Positions 21,205 through 32,015 of a stretch of DNA of 64,000 nucleotides are shown in pieces. Position numbers and translations under genes: made by a program. The number at the start of each line of letters is the position of its first letter. Within the stretch, counting starts at the first letter, position 1. Under the pieces are notes generated by a model. That model searched no databases. It saw nothing but the letters and a program-made list of their open reading frames with translations, and was not told the origin of the DNA. The stretch comes from Cyanodermella asteris (lineage: Eukaryota; Ascomycota; Lecanoromycetes; Ostropales; Stictidaceae), in contig UYJD01000002.1 of NCBI GenBank assembly GCA_900618795.1, forward strand, positions 2,727,294 to 2,791,293, in the 5' to 3' direction.

Positions 21205-21732
21205 ATGCCTCTCTATGCAGTCCACCATAGTCTGCCCCTCAACGACGCCCAGCGCGATCATCTTGCCGAATCTCTAACTCACACTCATTCTCGCCTCTTT
21301 ACCACGCCAGCCCTCTTCGTCCACGTCATCTTTCACCACGAACCACATATGTACATTGGTGGCAAACGCCGTCAATCCAACATCATCGTCGCCAACGTGC
21401 GTCCCGGGCCCAGTCGTACCAAAGAAGACTACACCAAGCTCTGCAACCAAGTTGGTGATCACTGGAAGAACACTGTGACTCTGAACAGCAATTCCGAATA
21501 TATTGAGACGAACGACAACAAGTTGAAAGCTGTTTTCGTGCTTGGAAGTATCCTGACGGGCTGGGAGGCGGGGTTCATGGTCCCGGATGCGGGGAAGGAT
21601 AAGGAGTGGTTCAAGGAGAATCTGCCGGCGATGAAGAAGATCGCGCAGGAGGGGAACGGGGATATGAAGGAGATGTTGGAGGAGATTGGGACGAGGGAGG
21701 AGTTTAAGGATATGTTCGCCAATGGTGCTTGA
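21205..21732 (+). CDS. Tautomerase-superfamily protein (cis-CaaD-like)
   Basis: Single exon, 175 residues. I chose the ATG at 21205 because it exposes Pro as residue 2 (MPLYAVHHSLPLND), and tautomerases use the amino-terminal Pro, freed by Met removal, as catalytic base. The family pattern continues through a helix (DAQRDHLAESLTHTHSRLF), a strand (ALFVHVIFHHE) and an Arg-containing loop (VRPGPSR) that resembles the substrate-binding arginines of cis-3-chloroacrylic acid dehalogenase. The C-terminal part (GWEAGFMVPDAGKDKEWFKE) is typical of the fungal branch. The natural substrate is unknown, and dehalogenase activity should not be assumed. The upstream in-frame extension looks like untranslated leader. 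Confidence 0.85.
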   Translation: MPLYAVHHSLPLNDAQRDHLAESLTHTHSRLFTTPALFVHVIFHHEPHMYIGGKRRQSNIIVANVRPGPSRTKEDYTKLCNQVGDHWKNTVTLNSNSEYIETNDNKLKAVFVLGSILTGWEAGFMVPDAGKDKEWFKENLPAMKKIAQEGNGDMKEMLEEIGTREEFKDMFANGA

Positions 21733-21872
21733 GAAACAGACACGGCAACCGCCAGAAACAATTGGGAATCGAATGGAATGTACGTCTTGTATGATTTTTT
21801 GGGCGGAGAAGCTCGTGACCAGCTATATAGCAGCTCTCAGCATTCATGTGTGAGAGAATGGGCTGTATGAGC

Positions 21873-22321
21873 TTATGCCAAAACGAAGCAAAGCGCATCC
21901 AATGTCGCCGTGATGAGTACAAAGCCCCACGACCCCTCCTCGCCATGAGAGCGATAGAACAGGCCCAGAGAAGCCCACATCAGAGCGAGCACAACAGAAA
22001 GTCGTCTCGCATGCCTCATTTGGCTGATGTCCGTCGTCCAGGTGTAATGCAAATACGAACCCACCGCCATCCATACCGTTCCCGCGTAGTAATTGCCTTT
22101 GTAGCTGCCGAGCAACTCGGGCCGCATCGTGCTCAGGGACGACTCTCCAAATATTTCAGACCTGTGGAGCTGAGGAATGACCGATCAGTTCCGCAATTCG
22201 CCAAGACCTATATATTGTGGTGGAACCGAGGGGAGGAGTAATAGCTTACTTGGTGTCCTATCGTCATGAGCGCATACCACGCCGTGGTGAGGGCGTAGAC
22301 GGCGAAGCGCAGCGACGACAT
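21873..22321 (-). CDS. Small integral membrane protein of unknown function
   Basis: Coding is complement(join(21873..22169, 22250..22321)), 122 residues, with an 80-base phase-0 intron (GTAAGC..CCTCAG). I do not recognise the family. Four hydrophobic segments can be seen: RFAVYALTTAWYALMTIGH, YYAGTVWMAVGSYLHYTW, RLSVVLALMWASLGLFYRS and WGFVLITATLDALCFVLA. The first helix ends with a GHQ motif and the loop after it (FGESSLSTMRPELLGSYKG) is the most hydrophilic part. Splice signals and unbroken hydrophobic periodicity support a real gene. Such short four-helix proteins are common in fungal genomes as uncharacterised conserved proteins. It converges with the tautomerase gene, 140 bases apart. 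Confidence 0.65.
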
Positions 22322-22773
22322 GTTTTGCTCAGCGTTTCCAATTTTTGTCCAGCGAGCGCTAATTGATTCGATCAATTTTCGTTTGCGATGGCCGTCTTTG
22401 ACGTGAACGGAAAAAGGGCTTCCGGTCTGTAATATGAGGAGAATCGCTGCTTTGAAATCGTCGTGCTTGTTCCTGGATCGAAGTGACGCTGACACGAGAT
22501 CAGGGGGCCGAAAACGCCCGACGACGCGGTTTTCTGGAGGTGAGATGGCGTTGCATTCTCTTCGCTTGTTGCTGGATTATCCAAAGCTGTGTTGCATGAG
22601 CTGCTTACGTGGAAGCCTTGAATCTGGTGGCAACGATATTGGTCGCGATGCTTATGGCAAAGAGATATACATCAAGCATCGTCAATTCATGTCATTCAAG
22701 GATGTAATGTGCAAAACTCCATTTCACGAGAGACACATCATTGAGATCGTGATAGACATCCACCACTGGCACC
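22322..22773. other. Intergenic: promoter of the small membrane protein gene
   Basis: About 450 bases between the membrane-protein start and the sugar-transporter stop, both on the minus strand. No gene seen. Confidence 0.5.
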
Positions 22774-24578
22774 TTAGCTAGCGTGCTCCCGATGCGTCGC
22801 CTCCAACCCACCCTTTTCAGACTCATATTCCACCTCAATCCCCATCGGCGCTTCCCTCGCGATCCTAACCGGCTGCAACGAATTCTTCACCCCGATGAAA
22901 AACGAATCAATCTCCTCAAGACTCCGCCCCTTCGTCTCCGGCACGAACAGGTAGAACACCACAAAGCCAAACACGCATATACAGACATACACCAAGTAAT
23001 ACTTCCAGCTGATGGTGTCGAAGGCAATCGGTGTAACCTCGGCGAGCAAGAAATTGAAGAGCCAATTCGTTGCGCTGGCCATCGCGGTGACTTGGGTACG
23101 GATCCGGGTCGGGCTGATTTCGGAGGCGAACATGAAGGGGATGAGAAAGAGGCCGATGGGAAAGGCGGCTAAGGCAAGAAAGTAGAAGATGAGGCTGCAT
23201 TCTGCGGCCGTGTCGTTGGACGCGTGGGATTGCAGGCCTGCTAGGCCCGAGTGCGCCACCGCCATAAGGCAGACGCAAATGAGCAAGAGCCTGCGTCGTC
23301 CGAAGCGGTCGATGAGGAAGACTGCGGATGTTGCAGCCAGGAACTGCCAGGTCTGCAGACACGCGATTATGACGCGGGTCTTGACCCCGGAGAAGCCGAG
23401 GAGGCCTTGAAACACGGTATCAGCGTAAAATGTGATTATGTTGACCCCCGACATTTGCGCGAGGATGTTGACTGCGATTGCCAGGATGGTGCGGTTGAGA
23501 TGGCGGTTCGGCGTTCGTGCAAAAGGATTGCGGGAGTAGCCTTGTTGGTCCACTTCGACGGATTCGCGGACCAAGCGGACTCGGGTCACGACTGCTTCGG
23601 AGGTGATGTCCTCTCCTTCCAGACGAGCTAGGACTTCAGTTCCTTCTTCGTGGCGGTCTTTGGAGATTAGCCAGCGGGGCGATTCGGGGAGGAAGGGGAC
23701 GAAGGCGAGGACGATGAGGGGGAAGACGGCTTGGAAGGCGATTGGAAAGCGCCACGAGACGGAGTTGTGGCCCACAAAGTACAATCCCAGCTCGATCCAG
23801 CTTACGAACATGACCCCGAAGATGGCCTAGAGTCATCAGAACCAGTGTTCATCTCATGGTTGCAGTAAAGAGTAATGCAAGACTCACCCCAGACCCCTGA
23901 AGCATTACCAGCATACCACGCTCATGAGCCTCAGAACTTTCTCCCACCCATGTTGGAAGCGTTGCCGTGAATGCACCGACGCCGAGACCAGTGAAGATCC
24001 TCGCAAAGATGAGCTGTCCGAGAGAACAGCTGGATGCTTGTATCGTCACACCGATCAAGATGATTATAGCTGCTCCGATGACTGTTCGCTTTCGACCGAG
24101 ATAGCCGCCGATGATGAAACAAAGCAAGGCACCCAAAGCTGCTCCGACCTCGTAGATAGCAACAGCAGTTCCTAGATGAGATCAGTTCGTGCCATGGAGA
24201 GCCATTCCTTGACTTTCATGAGCAGGTCCCAAAGCTGAACGAAACCAGTCCTCATAATTTGGCTAACCAAAAACACGCTGGGCAGACGGGCTCGTCTCCA
24301 CAAGGGCTAATACTCTGCGCGTGGGGTCCCCAATCTACCAAGTGCGGAGCCACACGATCGAGTCGGAACGGGAACGGGAACATCCTACCTTGTATCCTCG
24401 AATTCTGATCCGCCTTCTCCGGTGTCGACGTATCGATAGAAGGGAAAACCTCCTCGAAAGCCGGCAACGTCAACAGCCCATTCATCAACGCCTGATCATA
24501 GCCCTGCAGCACAAACGCAATCGCAGCCGTAAAGGCAAGCGTATACCGCAACTTTTTGCCCTGCAATGTACCCAACAT
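22774..24578 (-). CDS. MFS sugar transporter
   Basis: Plasma-membrane monosaccharide porter. Coding is complement(join(22774..23826, 23888..24171, 24389..24578)), 508 residues. The start is MLGTLQGKKLRYTL, leading into helix 1 with the sugar-porter signature FVLQGYDQALMNGLLT. Other signatures are YLGRKRTVI (loop 2-3), PESPRWLISKDR (loop 6-7), LAQMSGVNIITFYADTVF (helix 7, with the Q..NxxxFYA pattern), DRFGRRRLL (loop 8-9) and PETKGRSLEEID after helix 12. Twelve helices are expected. The intron between exons 1 and 2 is 217 bases, longer than its neighbours. Substrate specificity cannot be told; no quinate- or lactose-specific motif stands out. Confidence 0.92.
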
Positions 24579-26085
24579 CTTGTCGCAAACAAAGAAAACA
24601 ACAATCGAACACGGAAACTGGGATCTGGGTTGGGCGAAAGGCACGGACGAACGCAGAAAGAAGAAGGCTGAGAACGGGGGGAAAGGGCGGACACGCGTAT
24701 AAGAATCTGTGCGGCACGAGCCTAGAGATGCATTCGCGTATATGCAGCTGGGGAGAAGATGCAATGCAAATCCCTCACACAAGAAGAAGCCAGCTACACG
24801 AAGACCAGCTGGAACCGCTGGAAAGGGGTTACGCATGCTCGGGATCACATACCTCGCACGTCAGCCATCGAACCGATCCGGCAGCGCGGCTCATATGTGC
24901 ATCATTAGTCAAAGATCGGCTTTACACCGGTTGAAGTTCCAACGTGGATTTGAAGTGGGTTCGCGGGATCATACTTAGCGTGTTCATTGCTGTAAGGAGG
25001 GAATGGCGATTGGTGGGGATCTGGGGGAGGGCTGGCTCCCATCCACATTTTGACCACCGACGATCATTCCGGCGGTTTTGAGTTTGTTTGGCTTTTCAGT
25101 TTTCCAACGTTTTGTTGCCACCTTCTTGTGAGGCTGATTTGAGTTTTGGTGATCATGACCGTGTAACGTACGCTACCGTGCCGTGATCCGTGTTGTTGTG
25201 GGCTACCGGGAAATTCCCACGAGGACGATGGTGGTGCGAATAGTCCTGGAGGCGAGCGGCTCAAAGCCTCCAGTCTCTATCTTTTCGTGGGCATCGATAT
25301 GGGTGCTAGAGATGCCAACGGAATCACCAGACAAAGGCTTTGAATTAGTTCAACTTCGATGACGGTGACGACGAGGACGACTGTGCAGGATGCTGTTCTG
25401 TGCCGTGGTACATCATGTTGCGGCCTTTGCGTCAAGCTCGTCGGCAAGTATGAAAAGAGAAATTCAAATCGAGAGCGGGAAATGCAAGCAAAACAACTTC
25501 CCTCCCCAATTGCCTAGACTCTCTGGGGCGGTGTAGATTTCGTCACAGCTTTTGTCGAGACCAGGTAGCATATGCATTGAAAATTGACAGTTCGACATGG
25601 GCCCCGATGTGCTAAGCTATACAATCGTTTTTCTCATAATATATTCCATTATTGGATGCGGTAAAGGGGCGATCAAACACAACACCCACCAAACGTTTCA
25701 CCGTGAAAGTTGATGCAGGTCTAAGTCTAGATTTGATGTTGTGAAAGCTAGACTCCATTCGTGATGGAGTGATTTGCAATCTACCTCTACCTTTCAACGC
25801 ATCTAAATGGCTAAATCTGATATCGTAGAAGCTAGATTTCATGTTGTGATGGAGAAGATGCTCTCTTTTCTATCTCTACCTGGCCATTGCCGCCCAAGAC
25901 AGCGACATGCAAAGCGTAATACACGTAGCCTATGCTCAGCTCGTTCCCGAACGCAGCCAAAATTGCCCCTGAAGTCAGTGTCAATGGACAAGCTCAAGAA
26001 GCAAAAGTGATCATATCATCGTAGCAAAGTCAAAGCTCCATCCTCGTGAGGCAAAAGCCATCGGAATCCTCCCGGAAATGTTGTT
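24579..26085. other. Intergenic 1.5 kb: sugar-transporter promoter, AT-rich part with repeats
   Basis: No gene recognised. The stretch from about 25600 to 25880 is richer in A+T than its surroundings and contains the imperfect direct repeats listed separately. The part before about 24950 belongs to the sugar-transporter promoter. Confidence 0.5.
25727..25883. repeat. Imperfect direct repeats with a small hairpin
   Basis: Two diverged copies of a unit of about 50 bases lie at 25743-25792 and 25827-25880. Each has AAGCTAGA, then GTGATGGAG, then a block ending CTCTACCT. A related piece, CTAGATTTGATGTTGTGA at 25727, recurs with one change at 25832. Copy one includes the inverted repeat ACTCCAT / ATGGAGT around 25752. 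Origin is unknown; it could be a remnant of a small non-autonomous element, but no target-site duplication was identified. Confidence 0.5.
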
Positions 26086-27954
26086 TCAGGGCTTCAACTC
26101 CCAATGCTTGTCGATCTGCCTTTCCCCGACTCGCGCGGCTACGCGCTCCAAAGTCTCCGTCAACGAGACTTTCGGCACGCCGGGAAATTTCTTCTTCAGA
26201 ACCTCCACCAGCCCCACCTTGGTAAGCTCCTTGTCTTGGAGGATTGCCGCTTTGAATGGTTCCATCAAGTCTGGTGGGAATGGTTGAGATGGTGGGCGGC
26301 CGGCCTTGGACTTGCCCGGATTCATCACGGCGGTGCCGGGGAAGGTATTCCATCGTGAGATCTGGTTGGGGTCATTCTTGTTTGCGGAGGGTGGACTTCC
26401 TTGGGCTGCCGCACCCGGCTGGTTAGATGCGATGGGGAGATTGGCGGCACTGGGGATGGAGCTCAAGGGAAATCGGGGAGGTGCCATGTTTGACGATGAG
26501 TCGGCGCTGTTGGTTTGTGGTGTGGATGCAGATAGCCAGTAGGATGCACTGTATGGGTCAATCGCAGTGAGTGGTTTGTCCAAGAACGTTTCGATCCGGA
26601 AAAGGCTGAGGTTCAGCATATCGTCGCCCATAGCGACAGTATCGCAGTTAATCGTGCGTTTGCCCGTTTCCCAATGGATGTGAGTCTGAACCGGTGGGAC
26701 ATCTGCGACTGGTCTACGACGGTGGTCATTGTCGGCACCTTCGTCGTCTAGAAACCCATCCATTTCGTCAGCCTCTTCTTCGTCTCCTTCTTCTTCGCCT
26801 TCCGACACCAAGTCCTCGCCCTCGCCAGGTTCTTCCCATTCCGCTTCTGAATCGTAGTCGTAATCAATCTTCGGCAGAGCTCTCTCGAACGGCTTTCGAC
26901 TAAGAGATTTCATCGACCGTCCTTGCGGGACCTTGGTATACGTGCCAATGTAGGGTGGTCGGACATCTTCCCTGAACTTGAGCTGCTTGGTCGGTACTCT
27001 GCTCAGAAGGGCCAATGGCGAAACGCTGGTCGTCGTTGACTGAGAAGTCAGGTCAATTGGCTGACTCTGGGAATTCTGCATGCTTGCAATGATCGATTTC
27101 ACCGAAGTAGGGCCAACGTAGCGTCGCCGCTTGACAGAGGCTGAGAAGTTCTCTTCCAAAGCCCGTTTTCGGCTCTGTCCAGCCCAAGTATCGCCATCGA
27201 CCTGAGTCCTCAAAACAGCATCGATTTGTTCTTCAGAATGGCTGAGCGAGGGCCCGTCTCGGGTAAATCGATTATAAGGAGCAACAACGCTGTGGCTTGG
27301 AGGCACAAAGGGGAGAAACAATGCGTTCCTGCTCGGCTTCGCAGGTGATGGTTGTGGTATCTGCGCATCCTCAATTGAAGCAACCGAACCTCGTCTGCTA
27401 GACGCGGCCGATCCAGGAGATGCTCCCTTTGGGGCTCCGAAGAAGCTCGTGAGACGAATCTGTGCTCTTTCCTTCTTGGCCTTCTCCTCATCTTTCGCCT
27501 TTCGTTCGGCCTCCTTCTTGTCATTCTTCTCTTTCCGTTCTTGCTCTTTAGCAGCCTTCTCTGCATCCTTTGCGCGGCGTTTCTCCTCCTTCTCCTCGTC
27601 TTTGGCCTTCTTCTCCTCGAGCTTACGCTGCCTCTCCTCCTCTTTCTGTGCTTTTTGTACGGCCTTTTCTTGTCGTTCTCGTTCCTTCTCTCGTTCCTTG
27701 GCCTCTTTCTCCGCTGCTGTCAGTTTCCGCTTCTTCGCTGGCGGGCCCGCCGTTGACGTTGGCGCAGGGGCATCGAGACCTGCCGGAGGTTGAGGAGTTA
27801 CGCTGCGGATGCTGGACAGCGGGGACACCGCACGCACACTAGCGGGGAGTGCATTCGGATGTGAAAGGGTATCAATGACATTGCCGGAATGCTCATCAGT
27901 TTCGAGCGAGCGTTTAGGGGTTGGCGATGCCATTGGTAGGACGAGGGCGCTCAT
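26086..27954 (-). CDS. rlf2: Chromatin assembly factor 1 large subunit (CAF-1 p150/Cac1)
   Basis: Largest subunit of CAF-1, which deposits H3-H4 behind the replication fork and binds PCNA. Single exon, 622 residues. After a variable head comes a charged, continuous helix of K, E and R (about 75-170; KEAKEREKERERQEKAV), the KER region that contacts DNA. A block beginning IRLTSFFG at about 165 resembles a PIP box (QIRLTSFF), fitting PCNA binding. The CAF1A acidic domain spans about 345-430 (LKFREDVRPPYIGTYTK, KIDYDYDSEAEWEEPGEGED, EMDGFLDDEG). The C-terminal winged-helix domain (about 560-622; KAAILQDKELTKVGLVEVLK) binds DNA. The order matches yeast Cac1/Rlf2. Nothing odd is seen. Confidence 0.93.
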   Translation of the reverse strand: MSALVLPMASPTPKRSLETDEHSGNVIDTLSHPNALPASVRAVSPLSSIRSVTPQPPAGLDAPAPTSTAGPPAKKRKLTAAEKEAKEREKERERQEKAVQKAQKEEERQRKLEEKKAKDEEKEEKRRAKDAEKAAKEQERKEKNDKKEAERKAKDEEKAKKERAQIRLTSFFGAPKGASPGSAASSRRGSVASIEDAQIPQPSPAKPSRNALFLPFVPPSHSVVAPYNRFTRDGPSLSHSEEQIDAVLRTQVDGDTWAGQSRKRALEENFSASVKRRRYVGPTSVKSIIASMQNSQSQPIDLTSQSTTTSVSPLALLSRVPTKQLKFREDVRPPYIGTYTKVPQGRSMKSLSRKPFERALPKIDYDYDSEAEWEEPGEGEDLVSEGEEEGDEEEADEMDGFLDDEGADNDHRRRPVADVPPVQTHIHWETGKRTINCDTVAMGDDMLNLSLFRIETFLDKPLTAIDPYSASYWLSASTPQTNSADSSSNMAPPRFPLSSIPSAANLPIASNQPGAAAQGSPPSANKNDPNQISRWNTFPGTAVMNPGKSKAGRPPSQPFPPDLMEPFKAAILQDKELTKVGLVEVLKKKFPGVPKVSLTETLERVAARVGERQIDKHWELKP

Positions 27955-28495
27955 ATAGAAGGTGTAGTTGTGACAAGACTAGCATCGAGCAAGTGGAGAA
28001 TAATTCAGCAGGATGCGTCTGGTTCGGTGCAAAGGGTATGTGTTGACGCTCGACGTTGTTGGGCTGTCGAAGCAGGTGCGATCAATGAAGGCGTAGCGGA
28101 GCAAACGCCGTGGACGCGACCGCGACGCGAAGGAAGGCGTGAAGCGTGAAGTCTTGGCGATTTTCAGGATCCACAGGGACCTCATCTGCTGAAGATCTGT
28201 GAACAGGCACGACAAGGTAGAAATGCAATCAGTCGTACGAGTGCATTGCCCATACTCATGCTATCATGCTCAAGAATGAAGGATACTGAATGCAGTCTCT
28301 CATGCGATCGCGGTCTAAAGGTATAGGATGAAATGGCATAAAGATGAGCATACTCCCGCTTGTATTGTCGAACTGACTGTAGAGAAGCCCCCCACAATTA
28401 CTACGATTGCAGGTCTACGAAAGACACATGGTATCAATAAATGATGAATCTGATTTGGTCGACTTTACCTCGCTAGTCTTGACCACATCGACCTC
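27955..28495. other. Intergenic: CAF-1 promoter and bro1 3' side
   Basis: About 540 bases, no gene recognised. Confidence 0.5.
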
Positions 28496-31375
28496 TCATC
28501 GCCACTGCCCCAGCCCAGCCCACGGATCATGACCCTGCTGTGCTTGCCCATGCTGAGGTGGCTGGCCCTGTTGCTGCGGAGCCACATATCCATACTGTTG
28601 ACCACCCGGCGGCGGCCCCGGCGGCGGAGGTGGAGGCACATATCCCTGCGGCAACTGTTGTGCATATTGCGGATACATCGACGCGGCTGGCGGCGATCTG
28701 GGGGTCTGACTCGGCTGAGGTGTAGGCTGTTGCGGATAACCCTGCTGATACGGGTAACCCATCGGGGCGGTAGGGTACTGCTGCTGCGATTGCAGCGGTT
28801 GTTGTGATGTTGGCGGTGGTTGGGACGAGTATGGCTGGGGCGTGTGTGCTTGGTAGGGGTAGGCCGTTGGAGGTGCTGGACTTGCAGATGGATAGTTTGG
28901 TTGTGCTGGAATTGAGGTCGGTGTTTTGCTTGGTGGATAGGGATATTGGCTGGCCGAATTTGTTCTTGCTGAGTGCAGTGCTGGTCTCGCAGCATTGTCC
29001 TGTGGGCTGCTTATTGATATGCGATCCATCAAGCCTCTCAGCTGTTCACCCTGTTTGTCAGCTTGACCAGCTGCAGAAGTCTGCTTCTTGCTCTCTATGA
29101 TGTTCAGGAGCTGGCCTCCCTCTTCTCGTCTGTTGTTGACAAAGGTCTCGACGTTTTTACGATGATTTGCTGTGGTGTCTTTCATGTCGCTGTAGAATGA
29201 TTGGGCGCGCATCAAGCCGGCGACGAGGTCGTTAAATGCCTGGTAGACCTTCTTGTACTTGGCTAGGACGGCCGTTCGCTGCTTCTGGAACGTATCAAAC
29301 TTCAACTGCTCGGATCGCACGCGAGGGTCCTGCAGAAGGTCGCCATACGCTCGGGTAAGCTCTTTCAACACCGAAGTCTGCTTATGCGTTGACTGCTGTA
29401 GTCGAGTCTGGTACGGCCTGAACTTTTCCAACTCCGCATCAAAAAGCTGCTTCTCGTGTCCTGGCAAATTTTTCTTGTTCAAAATGAGAACGTTCGAGAT
29501 ATCGTCGTTGTGCACTCGCTCCTTGAGATCCTTCAAAATAGTCTGACGATCCCTTTTAACGGCATTGAGTTTCTTGAGCAGATCTTCCACCTTGGCGATT
29601 TGCTCTGACACTGTCGGACCTCCTTCGCCGTAGTCTTCATCGAGCAGATTCGCTTCTTCTGTTCTAGACGTTCCTTTCCCCTTTGCGCCATTCTTCATCA
29701 TAGCTCGTTGGTAAAGAACATCCGCCTCGTCTGTCTCGCCGGCAGACCTCATCTCATCAAAATCGGACTCGTATTGTCGAGCGGTTGATGACAGTTGCTG
29801 ATCGCTCACAGCTGCTTCATCAATTGCACCTCTGTAGCTCCTGATGTCGGATCGCAATGTTGCGTTCAGTCGCGAGCTGGGCTGCTGAGTCCAGTCTGAG
29901 CTATACTTGACTCGCATCTTCTCACAGACATTTTCTTCCATGTCCAGCTGTTTGCTACATGCCTCGAGTGTACTGATGATCTGAGCTTTGTCGGCCTGTA
30001 GTTGATCGAATGGTTTCTGGAAAGGTTCGTGGCCGGCCAGTTCCTCGCACCAGCTTTTGAATTCCTCGTCGACCGCGACCTCTTGATCCATTCCACCTTT
30101 GAGAACATTCAAACTGCCAGGAAGCTTCAAGTAATCCAGACTCGCCGCCATCTCGTCATTGGCCGACTCTGTTTTCTCAACCTCTGACCTGACAAGCTTG
30201 GCCTTCTCTTCGTCGTACAAGCTCGCAGATTCTGTGACAGCTATGGGAACAATCTTCTGAAAAATGTCGGGACCGATAATGCGCTGAATATCCTGTCCTT
30301 GATACAGCTCCGTTACGGGAATCGCCTTCGCCGCAGCCATCTTGCTAATTACGCTTAGTGCTGCCTCACCGGGGACGGTTTGGTGATAAATGAAGTCGTT
30401 GTCTTTTATCGTCTGCGCCATCTTCTCCTGGACAGTGGTCAATTGTCGTTTCAGTGTCTCCTTCATAATCGAGGCTGTTTCCGAGCTCAGGTTGGCCGCC
30501 GGTGGGATCGAGGAAGGAAACGAGGCATTGACCCGAGTCGCTTCGTTCGCCATGTTCTCTGCAACCTGTAGCCGGGCAATTGCTGTACCGTAGTTGTTGG
30601 CTTCCTCGTCGGCAAGAGCTTGGTAGTACTGCGCCAAGCTTCCGACATAGCCCAGCTTGATCTGGACCAGTTGCAACCACACCCTCTCAAATATCTGCTT
30701 GTTGACATTCTCTTGTGTACCTTCCAGAGCCGTCGCATAATGCCCGTGAGCTTGACTCGCCAATTTCGCCAAGAGCCCTGCTTTCTTTCCATCCTGTATC
30801 TGCTTCTCGAGAAAGACCTCTTGCGCCTGCGCAAGCATAATCGAGATAAGTGTCTTGACCGTGTCCCTGCTCAGATCTGTCGAGGGGGCGTGGAGGAAAT
30901 TATCGTTGATGTATGTGAACATTCCCGCTGACGCCTGGAATGAATGGTATGCCGTCTTCAAGCCCGTCTCGTCATGTCTGTTCTGGTTTGCGGCGTGACA
31001 GGACAGAACGGCGGAGATGTTGAATATGATCGAGGCCTTCTCGAACGCAAGCGAGTACTGAGCAGTCGGCTTGTGAGTGAAGGCATCGAACCACGTGAAC
31101 TGGACCTTGACGTGGTTCTCGTCGACGGGGAATCGTAAATCCAGCAGTTCCAGCTGTCCATAGTATCGATATAATAAATCTCTTCCCGATGCACTGTCAC
31201 GCCCCGCTCCTCTCATGTCCTGCCTCAATCGATTCAAGGTAGCGCATTCCTCCGTGTAGCGTTCCGGGTCGTCCCCATAGCTCGACCTGATGTAAGCTTT
31301 CAGCGGGGCAATCCAGTCGATTTCGCCGGTCTGTTTGAGCGGCGCCGATATCATAGGCGTCTGGGCTGATGGCAT
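28496..31375 (-). CDS. bro1: ESCRT-associated protein Bro1
   Basis: Endosomal class E protein that binds Snf7 and recruits the deubiquitinase Doa4 during multivesicular body formation. Single exon, 959 residues. The BRO1 domain fills about 1-390: DWIAPLKAYIRSSYGDDPER, YRYYGQLELLDLRFPVDEN, FEKASIIFNISAVLSCHA and the long helical hairpins, ending near GPDIFQKIVPIAVTESASLY. A coiled-coil V domain follows (about 400-760), then a Pro/Gln/Tyr-rich disordered tail with polyproline (VPPPPPPGPPPGG). The DDPERY..ECATLNRLRQDM block is typical of Bro1 and argues against its pH-signalling paralogue PalA/Rim20. The protein is complete. The tail carries several Y-P-containing pieces that could be partner sites, which is inference. 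Confidence 0.93.
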   Translation of the reverse strand: MPSAQTPMISAPLKQTGEIDWIAPLKAYIRSSYGDDPERYTEECATLNRLRQDMRGAGRDSASGRDLLYRYYGQLELLDLRFPVDENHVKVQFTWFDAFTHKPTAQYSLAFEKASIIFNISAVLSCHAANQNRHDETGLKTAYHSFQASAGMFTYINDNFLHAPSTDLSRDTVKTLISIMLAQAQEVFLEKQIQDGKKAGLLAKLASQAHGHYATALEGTQENVNKQIFERVWLQLVQIKLGYVGSLAQYYQALADEEANNYGTAIARLQVAENMANEATRVNASFPSSIPPAANLSSETASIMKETLKRQLTTVQEKMAQTIKDNDFIYHQTVPGEAALSVISKMAAAKAIPVTELYQGQDIQRIIGPDIFQKIVPIAVTESASLYDEEKAKLVRSEVEKTESANDEMAASLDYLKLPGSLNVLKGGMDQEVAVDEEFKSWCEELAGHEPFQKPFDQLQADKAQIISTLEACSKQLDMEENVCEKMRVKYSSDWTQQPSSRLNATLRSDIRSYRGAIDEAAVSDQQLSSTARQYESDFDEMRSAGETDEADVLYQRAMMKNGAKGKGTSRTEEANLLDEDYGEGGPTVSEQIAKVEDLLKKLNAVKRDRQTILKDLKERVHNDDISNVLILNKKNLPGHEKQLFDAELEKFRPYQTRLQQSTHKQTSVLKELTRAYGDLLQDPRVRSEQLKFDTFQKQRTAVLAKYKKVYQAFNDLVAGLMRAQSFYSDMKDTTANHRKNVETFVNNRREEGGQLLNIIESKKQTSAAGQADKQGEQLRGLMDRISISSPQDNAARPALHSARTNSASQYPYPPSKTPTSIPAQPNYPSASPAPPTAYPYQAHTPQPYSSQPPPTSQQPLQSQQQYPTAPMGYPYQQGYPQQPTPQPSQTPRSPPAASMYPQYAQQLPQGYVPPPPPPGPPPGGQQYGYVAPQQQGQPPQHGQAQQGHDPWAGLGQWR

Positions 31376-32015
31376 CTTGCCGTTCGCTCTGCCAGTGGTT
31401 CTTGACAGAGCCTGGAGGCTTATCGGACGCGAGCCGTAGCTTGGTAGAGTATCGATATGGTGAGTATGAGCGGAGGCGGAGCTCGAAGCTGAGCAAGTTG
31501 GATGTAACGTGCGTCACCGCGCGTGGATATGGAGGGGTCCGCCTGCCCAGGCATCTATCTACTACCTAGGTATCCTGTGCACCTACACAGAACATATCGC
31601 TTCCGTGCAGCAGGGCGCCAAAACAGTAGACAACGTGAAGTCTAAGGTAGGCTCCAATCGTCTGGATTCAGGTGCATCACCGTTAGGCGCCAAGTGTCCG
31701 GCCATGCAGCAGGGTTCGGCCATCGCTGATTGGTGACCCGATCTGGGACCCGCTCCGACTGTGCTCCCATGGCCCGGAGGCATCTCAGACGAACTTGTTC
31801 ATTGGATGTTTGCTTCATATCGACGACTAGCCTCGGCGCTTCAAAAGAATACAACAATTTGAGCGGTGAAGTCCGTAGTTTCTAATATCGTAACAGATCT
31901 AGTCTGCCCATCTCCTGCGCCGCGTACACCTGAAAATGCTGGGACACGCTTTCTAGCCCCCATCAACGCTATCCCCATATACTGTACAATGTTTTATACA
32001 AGCACCGGACAACCT
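31376..32015. other. Intergenic: bro1 promoter and mdj1 3' side
   Basis: About 640 bases. No gene recognised on either strand. Confidence 0.5.

Noticed and set aside
16712-22321. Possible transcription/trafficking operon-like cluster (TAF11, COG2, membrane protein)
   Set aside because: Genes lie on different strands with separate promoters and unrelated functions.
27470-27760. Long plus-strand Leu/Ser/Phe-rich frames opposite CAF-1
   Set aside because: Mirror image of the Lys/Glu coiled-coil coding on the minus strand.
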